Of a DNA stretch of 64,000 bases, positions 1 to 8,105 are shown in pieces. The stretch is from CAWBLP01 sp963789495 (GTDB lineage: Bacteria; Pseudomonadota; Alphaproteobacteria; Acetobacterales; Acetobacteraceae). A program made the translations under genes and the position numbers. The stretch is from positions 124,001-188,000 of the forward strand of contig CAWBLP010000033.1 of the NCBI GenBank assembly GCA_963789495.1. Reading direction: 5' to 3'. Position 1 is the stretch's first letter, and each line of letters begins with the position of its first letter. The notes beneath the pieces are model-generated. The model was given only the letters and a program-made list of their open reading frames with translations, had not been told where the DNA came from and searched no databases.

Positions 1-982
1 TGAAGCGCGCATCCGACGTGCCGCCGCCGGTATCGAGCTTTGGTTCCACGCCCGCCTCGCGCACGATCGCGTCGCGCAGTTTCGTCACCATCTCGCCGGG
101 CTCGGTCAGGAACGACTCGCCACTGATCGCCACGTCCAGATCGAACCGTTCGGCGTACTGGGCGAGCGTGGCGCGCAGCCAGGCGGTCAGCGAGGCGCCA
201 CTATGCCGATCGTTGAAGCGGATGTTCAGCATCGCCCGTGCCGAGGATGGGATTACGTTGGTGACCGTGTTGCCGACATCGATCGAGGTCACCTGCAGCG
301 TCGAGGGCTGGAACCAGTCGCTGCCCGCGTCGACCGGGGCCGCGGTCAGCGCCGCCAGCGCGCGCACCATCCGGTGCACCGGATTGTCGGCCCGATGCGG
401 ATAGGCGACGTGACCCTGCGTGCCATGCACGGTGATGGTCGCGTTCAGGCTGCCACGGCGGCCGATCTTTACCATGTCGCCGAGCTGGACGGGGCAGGTC
501 GGCTCGCCGACAAGGCAGAAATCGGGGATTTCTCCTTGTTCCTGCATCCATTGCAGCACCTTCACGGTGCCATCGGTGGCGATGCCTTCCTCGTCGCCGG
601 TGATCAGCAGGCTGATGGAGCCGCGCAGCTCGCCGGATTGAAGATGGTCCGCGCAGGCCGCGACGAAGGCGGCGATCGCGCCTTTCATGTCGCAGGCGCC
701 GCGGCCGTACAGCACGCCGTCACGGACCTCGGCCGCGAACGGATCGCCGGTCCAGGCCGCCGCGCCCGGGGGCACCACATCCGTATGGCCGGCAAAGCAG
801 AGATGCGGGCCGGATGTGCCGATGCGCGCCCAAAGATTTTCGATCGCGCCGTAGCATAGCCGGGTGACGGTGAAGCCAAGGCGCTGCAGGGCGTCGGCCA
901 GCACGTCCTGTGCGCCGGCGTCCTCGGGCGTGACGGAGGCGCAACGGATCAGCGCCTGGGCGAGCGGCAGGGGGTCGGTCAT
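1..982 (-). CDS. dapE: succinyl-diaminopimelate desuccinylase, 3' end cut by window edge
   Basis: Hydrolyses N-succinyl-LL-2,6-diaminopimelate in the succinylase branch of lysine and peptidoglycan precursor synthesis; cytoplasmic M20 metallopeptidase. Reading from the ATG at 982, the protein starts MTDPLPLAQALIRCASVTP and carries the family landmarks: AGHTDVVPPG (metal-binding His and catalytic Asp, about residue 65-75), GRGACDMKG (bridging Asp) and TGDEEG (catalytic Glu and metal ligand). The later GGTSDARF block is the last thing visible, so roughly 327 of the usual 375-380 residues are present and the C-terminal metal ligand lies outside the window. It lies downstream of dapD on the same strand, separated by 187 bp holding a hairpin repeat, so the two probably belong to one lysine transcription unit. 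Confidence 0.95.
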   Translation of the reverse strand, partial: MTDPLPLAQALIRCASVTPEDAGAQDVLADALQRLGFTVTRLCYGAIENLWARIGTSGPHLCFAGHTDVVPPGAAAWTGDPFAAEVRDGVLYGRGACDMKGAIAAFVAACADHLQSGELRGSISLLITGDEEGIATDGTVKVLQWMQEQGEIPDFCLVGEPTCPVQLGDMVKIGRRGSLNATITVHGTQGHVAYPHRADNPVHRMVRALAALTAAPVDAGSDWFQPSTLQVTSIDVGNTVTNVIPSSARAMLNIRFNDRHSGASLTAWLRATLAQYAERFDLDVAISGESFLTEPGEMVTKLRDAIVREAGVEPKLDTGGGTSDARF

Positions 983-1021
983 CGGCACAGCGCAGCGCAG
1001 GACACAGGCAGGTCCCGAACG

Positions 1022-1133
1022 CTCCCTCCCCTCTTGCCGGGGAGGTTTGGGGTGGGGGAATCGCCCCGCCCCCAGATTAGTCGGGGTTCGAAGGACTCCT
1101 CACCCCAACCCTCCCCCGCAAGCGGGGAGGGGG
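1022..1133. repeat. large inverted repeat between dapD and dapE
   Basis: Two arms of about 35 bases, rich in CCCTCCCC/GGGGAGGG and each with its own small hairpin (CTTGCCGGGG on the left, CCGCAAGCGGGG on the right), face each other at 1022-1058 and 1099-1133. Similar palindromic intergenic elements are common in alphaproteobacterial genomes. Here it lies between two co-oriented genes, so it could reduce or process the downstream message. No U-tract follows it. Confidence 0.7.
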
Positions 1134-1169
1134 TGTGGACTGGCAGGCTCGCGACGCCGTTCATCCCGG

Positions 1170-2009
1170 TCAATCGCGCAGCAATTCGTTGATCGAGGTC
1201 TTGGCCCGCGTCTGCGCATCCACTGTCTTGACGATCACTGCACAGTACAGCGATGGGCCGGGCGACCCGTCCGGCAACGGCCTGCCGGGCAGCGAGCCGG
1301 GCACGACCACGGAATAGGCCGGCACCCGGCCGATATGGATCTCACCGGTGGCGCGGTCGACCACCTTGGTGGAGGCACCGATGAACACGCCCATCGACAG
1401 CACGGCGCCCCGCTCGACCACCACGCCTTCCGCCACTTCGGAGCGTGCGCCAATGAAGCAGTCGTCCTCGATGATCACCGGATTGGCCTGCAGCGGCTCC
1501 AGCACGCCGCCGATGCCGACACCGCCCGACAAGTGGCAGTTGGCGCCGATCTGCGCGCAGCTTCCCACTGTGGCCCAGGTATCCACCATGGTGTTGCGTC
1601 CCACCCAGGCACCGACATTGACGAAGCTGGGCATCAGCACCGCACCCGGTGCTATATAGGCGGAGCGGCGGACCACCGCGCCGGGGACGGCCCGGAAGCC
1701 GGCCTCACGGAACCGGTTCTCCCCCCAGCCGGCAAATTTAATCGGCACCTTGTCCCAGACCGAGGCGCCACCCGGCCCCTGCATCGGACCGGAATCGGTT
1801 AGACGGAACGACAGCAGCACCGCCTTCTTGAGCCACTGGTTCACCTGCCAGCCCTGCCCCGTCGGCTCCGCCACCCGCAGCGCACCGGAATCGAGCGCCT
1901 CCAGTGCGGACTCCACCACCTCGCGCGCCTCACCACCGGTGCTGGCCGACAGGCCATCGCGCCGCTCCCACAACGCATCGATCGGTTGTTGCAGTTGGTG
2001 TTCGGTCAT
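1170..2009 (-). CDS. dapD: 2,3,4,5-tetrahydropyridine-2,6-dicarboxylate N-succinyltransferase
   Basis: Transfers succinyl from succinyl-CoA to tetrahydrodipicolinate, the step before aminotransfer and DapE in the succinylase lysine pathway; cytoplasmic trimer. The 279-residue length is normal. The N-terminal helical part is followed from about residue 110 by left-handed beta-helix hexapeptide repeats (for example VGAWVGRNTMVDTWATVGS and IEDDCFIGARSEV) and a C-terminal part ending KTSINELLRD. The ATG at 2009 gives the expected N-terminus MTEHQLQQPIDALWE. It precedes dapE on the same strand, and the 250 bp upstream separate it from a divergent copper-related pair. Confidence 0.97.
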   Translation of the reverse strand: MTEHQLQQPIDALWERRDGLSASTGGEAREVVESALEALDSGALRVAEPTGQGWQVNQWLKKAVLLSFRLTDSGPMQGPGGASVWDKVPIKFAGWGENRFREAGFRAVPGAVVRRSAYIAPGAVLMPSFVNVGAWVGRNTMVDTWATVGSCAQIGANCHLSGGVGIGGVLEPLQANPVIIEDDCFIGARSEVAEGVVVERGAVLSMGVFIGASTKVVDRATGEIHIGRVPAYSVVVPGSLPGRPLPDGSPGPSLYCAVIVKTVDAQTRAKTSINELLRD

Positions 2010-2259
2010 CGAGCGGCGGCCCCCATTTCAGCGCGGCCGGACGATGCGCAGCGGACCGCATCCTGTCAACGCGAGGAGGGAACCTGGCGCGGCGGGCAGC
2101 GATCGGCAGCTTCTGAATGCGGCACACCCCGACCCTGCCGCCGAGTGGCATCCCGGTGCGTGGGCAACTGGTTGTGGCAGCAATCCAACCATCGGCGGAC
2201 GTCCGGCGCGGACCGCGACTTCGCACCCGCCATCTGCAGGTGTATGTTGGCACTTCGCG

Positions 2260-2874
2260 ATGACTCCGCTCCGCATCCCCGCACCCGGTCTGCTGCTTGC
2301 CCTGCTGGCGCTCGTCGCCCAGCTCGCATTCGGCGCCGTGGTGCCGCGGCCGGAGGTCGGGCTCGCGCTGGACGAACTCGGCCTCATCTGCCATGCGCCG
2401 GCGTCGCAGGGCGGCCCGCAGTCGCCCGCCCCCCACCGCACGCCGGACTGCCTGTTCTGTCCGCTTTGTGTGTCGCTGGCGACGCCGGGCCTCGTGCTTC
2501 CCGCGACAGGCGCGTTCCTGCCATTGCCGCAATCGGTCGCCTTCCGGCATGCCGGTGTGCCGCGGTCCGGCGCACCACAGGTGTACCCGGTCGGGCCGCT
2601 CAGCCACGCGGTCCCCCTCCGCTGCTCTGAGGCTGGACGTTCGATTTCGGCGCCTGGCGCCGGTGTTGCCAATCAGGTTCGTTGCCAATCAGGGTCAGGG
2701 AAAGCCCCCACACGCACCGCTCAGGCTGCGCGCCGTATCATCTGGACGGTCGGCCATGCGCGGGCGGCGCACGGTCCCTGGCCCGGCACCGGTGCGGCCG
2801 GCCAGGCGACCGGTGCGGGCCCCTTTCCTGAACCGCTGCTCTCGAAGGAAACAAGCTCATGCGTACCCTGCTAG
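2260..2874 (+). CDS. DUF2946-like secreted protein with CxxC motif (possibly frameshifted at the 3' end)
   Basis: From the ATG at 2260 the protein has a hydrophobic signal segment (LLLALLALVAQLAFGAV, residues about 9-25), then LICHA and a CLFCPLC cysteine motif, the usual layout of DUF2946 proteins, which often sit beside copper chaperones. The family is about 120-130 residues and, from memory, commonly ends in an RGPP-type tail. Read straight, this frame continues to 204 residues with a low-complexity tail. One frame over, the sequence gives QPRGPPPLL and a stop at 2630. I suspect a single missing base between about 2560 and 2600, and that residues after roughly 108 are not real. It overlaps the following PCu(A)C gene by 16 bp in the uncorrected reading, which supports a joint role in copper handling. 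Confidence 0.6.
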   Translation: MTPLRIPAPGLLLALLALVAQLAFGAVVPRPEVGLALDELGLICHAPASQGGPQSPAPHRTPDCLFCPLCVSLATPGLVLPATGAFLPLPQSVAFRHAGVPRSGAPQVYPVGPLSHAVPLRCSEAGRSISAPGAGVANQVRCQSGSGKAPTRTAQAARRIIWTVGHARAAHGPWPGTGAAGQATGAGPFPEPLLSKETSSCVPC

Positions 2875-3338
2875 CTGCCACATTGATCGCAGTGCCACTT
2901 GCCGGCTTCGCCCAGACACCGGGCCCGCAGGTCAACCACGCCTGGTCGCGCGCCGCGATGGCAGGACATCAAGGCGTGGTCTACCTGACCATCACGGATA
3001 GCGGCTCCCCCGACACGCTGACCGGCGCGACGACACCGGTGGCCGAGAAGGCCGAACTGCATGAAAGCTTCAATGACCATGGCGTGATGAAAATGCGGGC
3101 GGTGAAGAGCCTGCCGGTCACGCAGGGCGCTCCGGTGACGCTGGCGCCGGGCGGCTATCACATCATGCTGGTCGGGCTGAAGCAGGCGCTGAAGCAGGGC
3201 GACCATTTCACCGTTACGCTGAAGTTCGCGAAGGCGGGTTCCGTTGCCGCGACGGTGGAAGTGGAGAAGGCCGGCGCCGCCATGCCCGCGATGGATCACG
3301 GCAGCATGGGAGCGATGCCAAGCCACAAGCAGCCCTAG
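2859..3338 (+). CDS. PCu(A)C-type periplasmic copper chaperone
   Basis: Small periplasmic Cu(I) chaperone of the DUF461/PCu(A)C family, known to deliver copper to cytochrome c oxidase. A signal peptide (residues 1-19, cleavage near GFAQ) precedes a cupredoxin-like domain. The defining copper motif H-x10-M-x21-H-x-M is met exactly by His68, Met79, His101 and Met103. The tail is Met/His rich (MPAMDHGSMGAMPSHK), as in many homologues, and may add a second copper site. Length is 159 residues. It follows a DUF2946-like gene directly. An SCO gene, another oxidase copper-site assembly factor, lies 29 kb away at 32.6 kb. Confidence 0.93.
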   Translation: MRTLLAATLIAVPLAGFAQTPGPQVNHAWSRAAMAGHQGVVYLTITDSGSPDTLTGATTPVAEKAELHESFNDHGVMKMRAVKSLPVTQGAPVTLAPGGYHIMLVGLKQALKQGDHFTVTLKFAKAGSVAATVEVEKAGAAMPAMDHGSMGAMPSHKQP

Positions 3339-3537
3339 GCCGGCACGCCGGGACCGCCGGCCAGCCACATGGGCGCAGTCCCGGCCAGCAGCGGATCATT
3401 GCATGTGGCACGCCTGCCAGCGCATGTGGCGATGGTCAACGCCAGCGGCGCCACCCCTCAGCGCCAGGCCGGGCAATTGCCTGCGACCTCGGCGATCGGC
3501 GATTGCGGCTACTGCCCGGTTTGGCTAAGCGCCACGC

Positions 3538-3993
3538 ATGCACCCATTGCTGCTTCGCCTGGCTGCCCAGCTCCCGCCACCGGCCAGGAATTTTGCCACC
3601 GAGGCTCGGTTGCAGCTGCTGGTGCAATTCCTGATGTTCGGCACGGTCGGAACCCTCGGCTGGATGGTCGACACAAGCGTCGTATACTCACTTCGGTACC
3701 CGCTGGGCCTCTATTGGGCCGGTCTGGTGTCGTATCTCGCTGCGGCCACCTGCACGTGGGGCTGCAACAGGTTATGGACGTTCCGGGGCCACGGCACTGG
3801 CGCAGCACACCATCAATGGATGCGCTTCCTCGCGGTCAATGCGTTCGGCTTCGTGCTGAATCGCGGCACTTATGCGCTGCTGGTCACCTTCGTGGCGCTG
3901 TGCGCGCGGCAGCCAATCTTCGCCACCGCAGGCGGCGCCGTGGCCGGCATGTTTCTGAATTTCACGCTGTCCCGCCGCCTGGTGTTTCGCTGA
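3538..3993 (+). CDS. GtrA-family membrane protein
   Basis: GtrA/DPMS_TM-like proteins are small four-helix inner-membrane proteins associated with flipping or modifying lipid-linked sugars. The 151 residues contain four hydrophobic stretches (about 30-50, 58-78, 98-118 and 125-145), the family motif CNRLWTFR after helix 2, and the closing basic LSRRLVFR. The ATG at 3538 gives the typical short cytoplasmic lead. It is followed by remnants of exopolysaccharide genes, so a role in surface polysaccharide or O-antigen modification is the likely context. The 200 bases before it contain only a GC-rich hairpin near 3341-3364. Confidence 0.85.
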   Translation: MHPLLLRLAAQLPPPARNFATEARLQLLVQFLMFGTVGTLGWMVDTSVVYSLRYPLGLYWAGLVSYLAAATCTWGCNRLWTFRGHGTGAAHHQWMRFLAVNAFGFVLNRGTYALLVTFVALCARQPIFATAGGAVAGMFLNFTLSRRLVFR

Positions 3994-4189
3994 TCGCGGA
4001 GCCGCCAGGGTATCGGCGCTCACCATTCGATGTTGCCATTTTGTTTTAGGGCCAGGCAGGAATAGCCGGGTTCTCCTGGCATTTTTTGCCAAGCGAAGGT
4101 CGCTGTTAACCGGACCGTCATGGTTCGGAGTCAGAAGTTAACCACCGGGTCCCAACTGGGAGGACCCGCATGGATAAGCTGGCCTGACC

Positions 4190-4925
4190 ATGTCGGATGC
4201 GCTCGGGACAACCCTCGGACTGATTCAGTTCAGCGACAGCAGCGCTGCGGTGCAGGAGCTGTCGCACACGGAACGGCTGCGCCATCGCGTCGCGCAACCG
4301 GGATGGTCGCCGATCACAGGTCCAGGCCCCCGGCTCAAACGGGGTCTCGACATCATCATCGCCTTGGGTGCGCTGATGTTCTGGGCCATTCCGATGTTGC
4401 TCGCCGCCATCGCGATCAAGCTGGAAAGCCCTGGGCCGGTGCTGTTCCGCCAGCGTCGCATTGGGCTGAACAACCGCAGCTTCGAGCTGTGGAAGCTGCG
4501 CACCATGTATCGCCACAAGCCGGAACGGGGACGCCTGCGGCAAACCACGCGGCGCGATCCGCGGGTGACCCGCGTCGGGGCATTCCTGCGTCACCGCTCG
4601 CTCGACGAGGTGCCACAGCTGGTGCAGGTCCTGCTTGGCGACATGTCGCTGGTCGGGCCGCGCCCGCACGCACCAGGCACCTGCGCCGGCGGCATCCCGT
4701 TCGAGCTGATCAGCGACCGCTACCGGCTGCGCCACCAGGTCCGCCCCGGCATGACCGGGCTGGCCCAGGTCCGCGGCTGGCGTGGTGAGACCGACACGCC
4801 GGACAAGCTGATGCGCCGACTGGAGAGCGATATGGAGTACATCGAGACCTGGTCGGTCTGGCTCGATCTCAAGGTACTGGCGCGATCCACAGCGTCCGGT
4901 ACTCGGCATGCCCAACGCTTATTGA
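4190..4925 (+). pseudogene. exopolysaccharide sugar transferase, broken by one extra base near its 3' end
   Basis: Bacterial sugar transferase (PF02397 type), which moves a sugar-1-phosphate to undecaprenyl phosphate to start an exopolysaccharide repeat unit. Visible landmarks are KRGLDIIIALGAL with a single membrane helix (about residues 47-75), FRQRRIGLNNRSFELWKLRTM, RSLDEVPQLVQVLLGDMSLVGPRP split over two parts, RPGMTGLAQVRG and the closing YIETWSVWLDLKVLARS. Read straight, the frame then runs into the next gene. If one base is skipped at about 4896-4899, the reading gives VLGMPNAY and a TGA at 4923-4925, and an NAY ending is characteristic of this family. The gene is therefore complete apart from a 1-bp insertion. 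A hairpin (CGGGTCC/GGACCCG) lies at about 4147-4170 upstream. Confidence 0.8.
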
Positions 4926-4936
4926 GGGCGCAGATC

Positions 4937-5348
4937 GTGACCATTATTCTTGAACAACAGGCCGACGCGGACGTGTTCCAGGATGTTCGACGGGACTGGC
5001 AGTTCGAACCCGCACCCTTTCCGCGCCCGCTGATCTTTCCGCCGAACGATCCGCCGGTCGCGGTGCTGATCCCATGCTTCAACGAAGAAGCCACCATCGG
5101 AAAAGTGGTCAGCGACTTCCGCGCCAGTCTGCCAAACGCGACCATTTATGTGTACGATAACAATTCCCGCGATCATACCGCATTGGAAGCCCGCGCTGAC
5201 TGCCGCGGTCCGCCTGGCACGACAGGCCCCGCCGCAGATCCTGCCGCCTGCGGCCCGCGCCTATCTGCGGCATAACGATAGCGCGCATCGCGGCAACTGG
5301 ATTGCCCGGCTCCGACACGAAGTGTTGGCAATCCTGCCGAACGGCTGA
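4937..5348 (+). pseudogene. glycosyltransferase family 2 fragment fused to an unrelated C-terminal remnant
   Basis: A GTG at 4937 opens a reading frame with the start of a family 2 glycosyltransferase: PPVAVLIPCFNEEATIGKVV (nucleotide-binding beta strand) and IYVYDNNSRDHT (the DNNS/DxT sugar-nucleotide region). After about residue 84 homology to the family stops abruptly. The remaining catalytic and membrane segments, normally a further 200-300 residues, are absent. In another frame the sequence then reads as a plausible protein tail, LPPAARAYLRHNDSAHRGNW up to EVLAILPNG and a stop at 5348. I could not identify that tail. The simplest reading is a deletion that joined the head of one gene to the tail of another, leaving a decayed polysaccharide locus. 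Confidence 0.6.
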
Positions 5349-5559
5349 GCGCGACGATCGCCGAACCGTTCCAGCATCGACCGGTTCCGCGGCGCAACGG
5401 CGGAATGACGCCGCGCGGTCGATCGCCGGCCCCAGCATCCGGCCCCGACATGCGCTGACGCACGCCGGCCATCCCTCGCGCCCGACGTTCGCTTTCAACA
5501 CCAGGGCCGCCAACTGCATTGCCGCGCTGCGAGCGACGCAAGAGAAACCCACCGGGCGC

Positions 5560-5573
5560 TTGATCGAGATCAT
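5560..5573 (+). promoter_or_regulatory. FNR/FixK-type box before the host-attachment gene
   Basis: TTGAT-CGAG-ATCAT matches the FNR/ANR/FixK consensus TTGAT-N4-ATCAA at 9 of 10 positions. Its centre is 57 bp upstream of the ATG at 5624. With the usual centre at -41.5, transcription would begin near 5608, leaving a short leader that contains the ribosome-binding site. The rest of 5349-5623 shows nothing else recognisable. Confidence 0.5.
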
Positions 5574-5623
5574 GGCCGGCTGTGCCGCAGCCTGAAACCA
5601 TATCTGGCGCAAGGGAGACAGAC

Positions 5624-6085
5624 ATGGCCAAACACCCCATTCTGAGCATTGTCATCGCCGACGGCGGACGTGCCCGCTTCGTCACTCCGGCTGAAAACCA
5701 CGCTCTGCACACGGGCGAGACGCTGGAATCCGCGACCGTTCACCAGCCGACCTCTGCTTTGGTGTCGGACCGGCCGGGCCGCAGCTTCGAAAGCGCCTCA
5801 CCGACCCGTCATGCCATCACCGCGCGGCACGATCCGCATGAGATGGAGAAGCAGAAATTCGCCCATGAAGTCGGCGGCCGCATCTGCGCCGCCGCCGCGG
5901 CCGGACAGTTCGATGAGCTGGTGCTGGTCGCCCCGGCGCCGATCCTGGCGGAGCTGGAGGCGAAGCTGGATACGCCGACACGGGCCCGCCTGATCGGCCG
6001 GCTCGCCAAGGATCTGGTCGGGGTGCCGGACCACGAGCTGCAACCGCATCTGGCCTCCTGGGTCCCCCCACCGCATCGGGCTTGA
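5624..6085 (+). CDS. host attachment family protein
   Basis: Member of the 'protein required for attachment to host cells' family, about 150 residues. It resembles archaeo-eukaryotic release-factor-like (baeRF) domains; the molecular function is not established. The N-terminal block ILSIVIADGGRARF is the usual first strand and turn, and the C-terminal part has LVLVAPAPILAELEAKL and a final DLVGVPDHELQPHL helix, all typical. The ATG at 5624 is chosen because AAGGGAGAC lies 6-7 bases upstream; an earlier in-frame ATG at 5582 has no such site. An FNR/FixK-like box lies just upstream and another overlaps its stop codon ahead of hsp20, so both genes look like low-oxygen stress genes. Confidence 0.88.
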   Translation: MAKHPILSIVIADGGRARFVTPAENHALHTGETLESATVHQPTSALVSDRPGRSFESASPTRHAITARHDPHEMEKQKFAHEVGGRICAAAAAGQFDELVLVAPAPILAELEAKLDTPTRARLIGRLAKDLVGVPDHELQPHLASWVPPPHRA

Positions 6086-6095
6086 CGTGGATCAA
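6082..6095 (+). promoter_or_regulatory. FNR/FixK-type box before hsp20
   Basis: TTGAC-GTGG-ATCAA matches TTGAT-N4-ATCAA at 9 of 10 positions. It overlaps the stop codon of the host-attachment gene and its centre lies 83 bp upstream of the hsp20 ATG (6172). The position fits a class II activator site with a transcript starting near 6130 and a leader of about 40 bases. Confidence 0.6.
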
Positions 6096-6171
6096 TGCGG
6101 CCTGTGAGCGCCAATTGCAATTTCGCCGACGCTGGGTTTCCGGCAAAAAAATCTGGAAACAGGAGAAAACG

Positions 6172-6693
6172 ATGGCAACGGCACCTGTTGAAGTAAAGAA
6201 GAATGCCACCCCGCTCGCCGCTCCTGACGCATTGTGGTCGCTGCGCGGCGAAATGGACCGCCTGTTCGATCGATTTGCCGGCGGGTTCGCAATGCCGTCA
6301 CTCAGCCGCGCGTTCGACATGCTGCCCGGCGCCCGGTTGGGGTCGTCGCTCACCATGCCCGCACCGGCCGTGGACATCTCGGAAGACGCCACGGCCTACA
6401 CAGTGACAGCCGAACTACCAGGCATGGTCGAGGGCGACGTCGAGGTCGCAGTGACCGGCGATACGCTGACCCTGAAGGGCGAGAAGAAGCAGGAGACCGA
6501 AAAGAAGGACAAGAATTTCTTTCTGTCCGAGCGCACCTATGGCTCGTTCCAGCGTAGCTTCACATTGCCAGATGGCGTCGATCGCGATGCGATCAGCGCC
6601 GCCTTCGCGAAGGGCGTGCTGACGATCAGCCTGCCCAAGACGCCCGAGGCGAAGCTGGAGCCGAAGAAGATCGAGGTGAAAGCGGCCGCCTGA
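6172..6693 (+). CDS. Hsp20/alpha-crystallin small heat shock protein
   Basis: ATP-independent holdase that binds unfolding proteins in the cytoplasm. At 173 residues it has an N-terminal arm containing the FDRF-type helix seen in IbpA/HspC proteins, then an alpha-crystallin domain from about residue 65 (PAVDISEDATAYTVTAELPG) through KNFFLSERTYGSFQRSF to the closing AAFAKGVLTISLPK, which holds the conserved A-x-x-x-G-V-L motif. The ATG at 6172 has CAGGAG 8 bases upstream. An FNR/FixK-like box upstream suggests induction under oxygen limitation; no sigma-32 or ROSE-like thermometer element was obvious. A strong hairpin follows the stop codon. Confidence 0.95.
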   Translation: MATAPVEVKKNATPLAAPDALWSLRGEMDRLFDRFAGGFAMPSLSRAFDMLPGARLGSSLTMPAPAVDISEDATAYTVTAELPGMVEGDVEVAVTGDTLTLKGEKKQETEKKDKNFFLSERTYGSFQRSFTLPDGVDRDAISAAFAKGVLTISLPKTPEAKLEPKKIEVKAAA

Positions 6694-6709
6694 CGCGCCG
6701 CGACGGCTG

Positions 6710-6742
6710 CCACGATCGCCGTGGGCGTCATGGCGATCGTGG
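6710..6742 (+). terminator. hairpin after hsp20
   Basis: A perfect 11-bp stem (CCACGATCGCC / GGCGATCGTGG) with an 11-base loop lies 17 bases after the hsp20 stop. No T-run follows, so it may act as a 3'-end stabiliser or a weak terminator rather than a classical intrinsic terminator. Confidence 0.5.
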
Positions 6743-6830
6743 CCATGCCCGGGGGTTGGCCTTGATCCGCGCCCGGCTGTGACCGCCGTACCGGAGGCAC
6801 AAGTCGGTCCCGGTCCGATAGGCAGGCGCT

Positions 6831-7980
6831 GCTAAGCAGAATCCGCCAGCTTGACCAACGGATGGTAGGTACGATTCGCTGCCGGCACCGATTCGCAGGG
6901 TGCAGGACATGACGGGCAGATCGCCCCTTTCAGCGAGCGAAGAGCAACAAGCGGCTCTGGTGGCGCTCGCCGGTTCGCGTGATCGTGGCGAGGCAGACCG
7001 CGCCCGAGCCGTTCGTCTGACATTGGCTGGCTGGACCAGCGCGCGGATTGCCGAGGCATTTGGCGTGCGCGAGGACACGGTCCGCCTGTGGCGGAGCGAC
7101 TTCATGCGTGGCGGTATCGCGGCCTTGAAGGCCACCGTCGCACCCGGGCCGGCACCGATGAAGAGCGAGGCAGCCCTGCGTGTTGCGGTGCCGCTCCTCG
7201 AGGAACCTGTGGCGGATCGGCACAACTGGACCATTCCCCGGTTGCGCGCCGAAATCGAAAACCGCGAGGGCGTGCGTATCAGCCGCTCGCAATTGTCCAA
7301 GGCTCTGCGCAAAAAAAGTTCCGCTGGCGGCGTCCGCGGCACACGCTGAAGGGGCGCCAGGTTGCCGCCGATGTCGAGCGGGTTGGTCTGCGCCTGCAAC
7401 TGCGCAAACAGCAGGCCACCGCTGGCGACATCGTTTTGCTTTACGGCGACGAGAGCGAGGCGCTGACGCATCCCTATCTCGCCCGGGTCTGGGCGAAGGC
7501 AGGCGCTGATTTACGTGTTCCTGCGCCAGGACAAGCCAGGAAGGTGGCGATGGTGGGTTCGTTCGATCACGTCACGCGCCAGCTCATCGTGCACACCAGT
7601 CCGACCAAGCGCAGCAGCGACTTCATCGCCCATCTCGAACAACTGGACCGGCTCTACGGGCCCAAGCCCGGACAGCCTGTCAAACCGGTGGTTCTGGTCG
7701 AGGACAATGGTCCAATCCACACCAGCAAACTCTCCCGGGCAGCGCTCGCCGCCCGTGCCCATTGGCTCACCGTCGAGTGGCTCCCTAAGTATGCGCCAGA
7801 GCTCAATGACATCGAAGGCGTCTGGCGGGACCTCAAGGCGCATCATCTCGCCCATCAGACCTTCGCCGATCCCGAGCAACTCGATGGGGCGATCCACCAA
7901 GCCGTGAGTGCGCTCAATCAAGAGCGAGCGCCACTTCCGTTGGGCAACCAACGAATCTCTGCTTAGGAATCCTGCTTGGT
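6831..7980 (+). mobile_element. IS630-family insertion sequence
   Basis: About 1.15 kb surrounding the two-frame transposase. Imperfect terminal inverted repeats are visible: CTAAGCAGAATCC at 6832-6844, and on the opposite strand CAAGCAGGATTCC at the right end (7966-7978), differing by one substitution and one extra base. The exact ends and the TA duplication typical of the family are not certain from one copy. The element lies between hsp20 and the AlaX/Nudix pair and interrupts no recognisable gene. Confidence 0.75.
6909..7966 (+). CDS. IS630-family transposase made by -1 ribosomal frameshifting
   Basis: DDE-type transposase in two overlapping frames. The first frame encodes an N-terminal helix-turn-helix (ARIAEAFGVREDTVRLWR) and ends soon after 7311. 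The second encodes the catalytic domain with the three acidic residues in YGDESE, VEDNGPIH and PELNDIE. The two frames meet at a run of seven A (7311-7317). Slipping back one base there joins SQLSKALRKK to KFRWRRPRHTLKGRQ, giving a continuous product of about 350 residues. This organisation is typical of IS630 elements, so the frameshift is probably programmed rather than damage. The ATG at 6909 is preferred over the upstream GTG at 6900. The element could be active. Confidence 0.85.
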
Positions 7981-8105
7981 TGGCGCGGCTCCAGGCCTGC
8001 CTGCGCCGCAATTCCGTCTGGCGCGGCAAACGAAGGTCGTCGCTGCAGCCAGACGGGGCCGGGCGAACTATTTGCCCTGCTGCAGGCAGCGGAAGGCCGG
8101 ACAGG

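Noticed and set aside
1081..1100. GGGGTTCGAAGG resembling a tRNA T-loop
   Set aside because: Lies within a large inverted repeat; no acceptor, D or anticodon arms can be formed around it.
4190..5275. Genuine sugar transferase-glycosyltransferase fusion protein
   Set aside because: The sugar transferase has its own typical ending (NAY, stop at 4925) one base out of frame, and a separate GTG start with spacing for the next gene follows.
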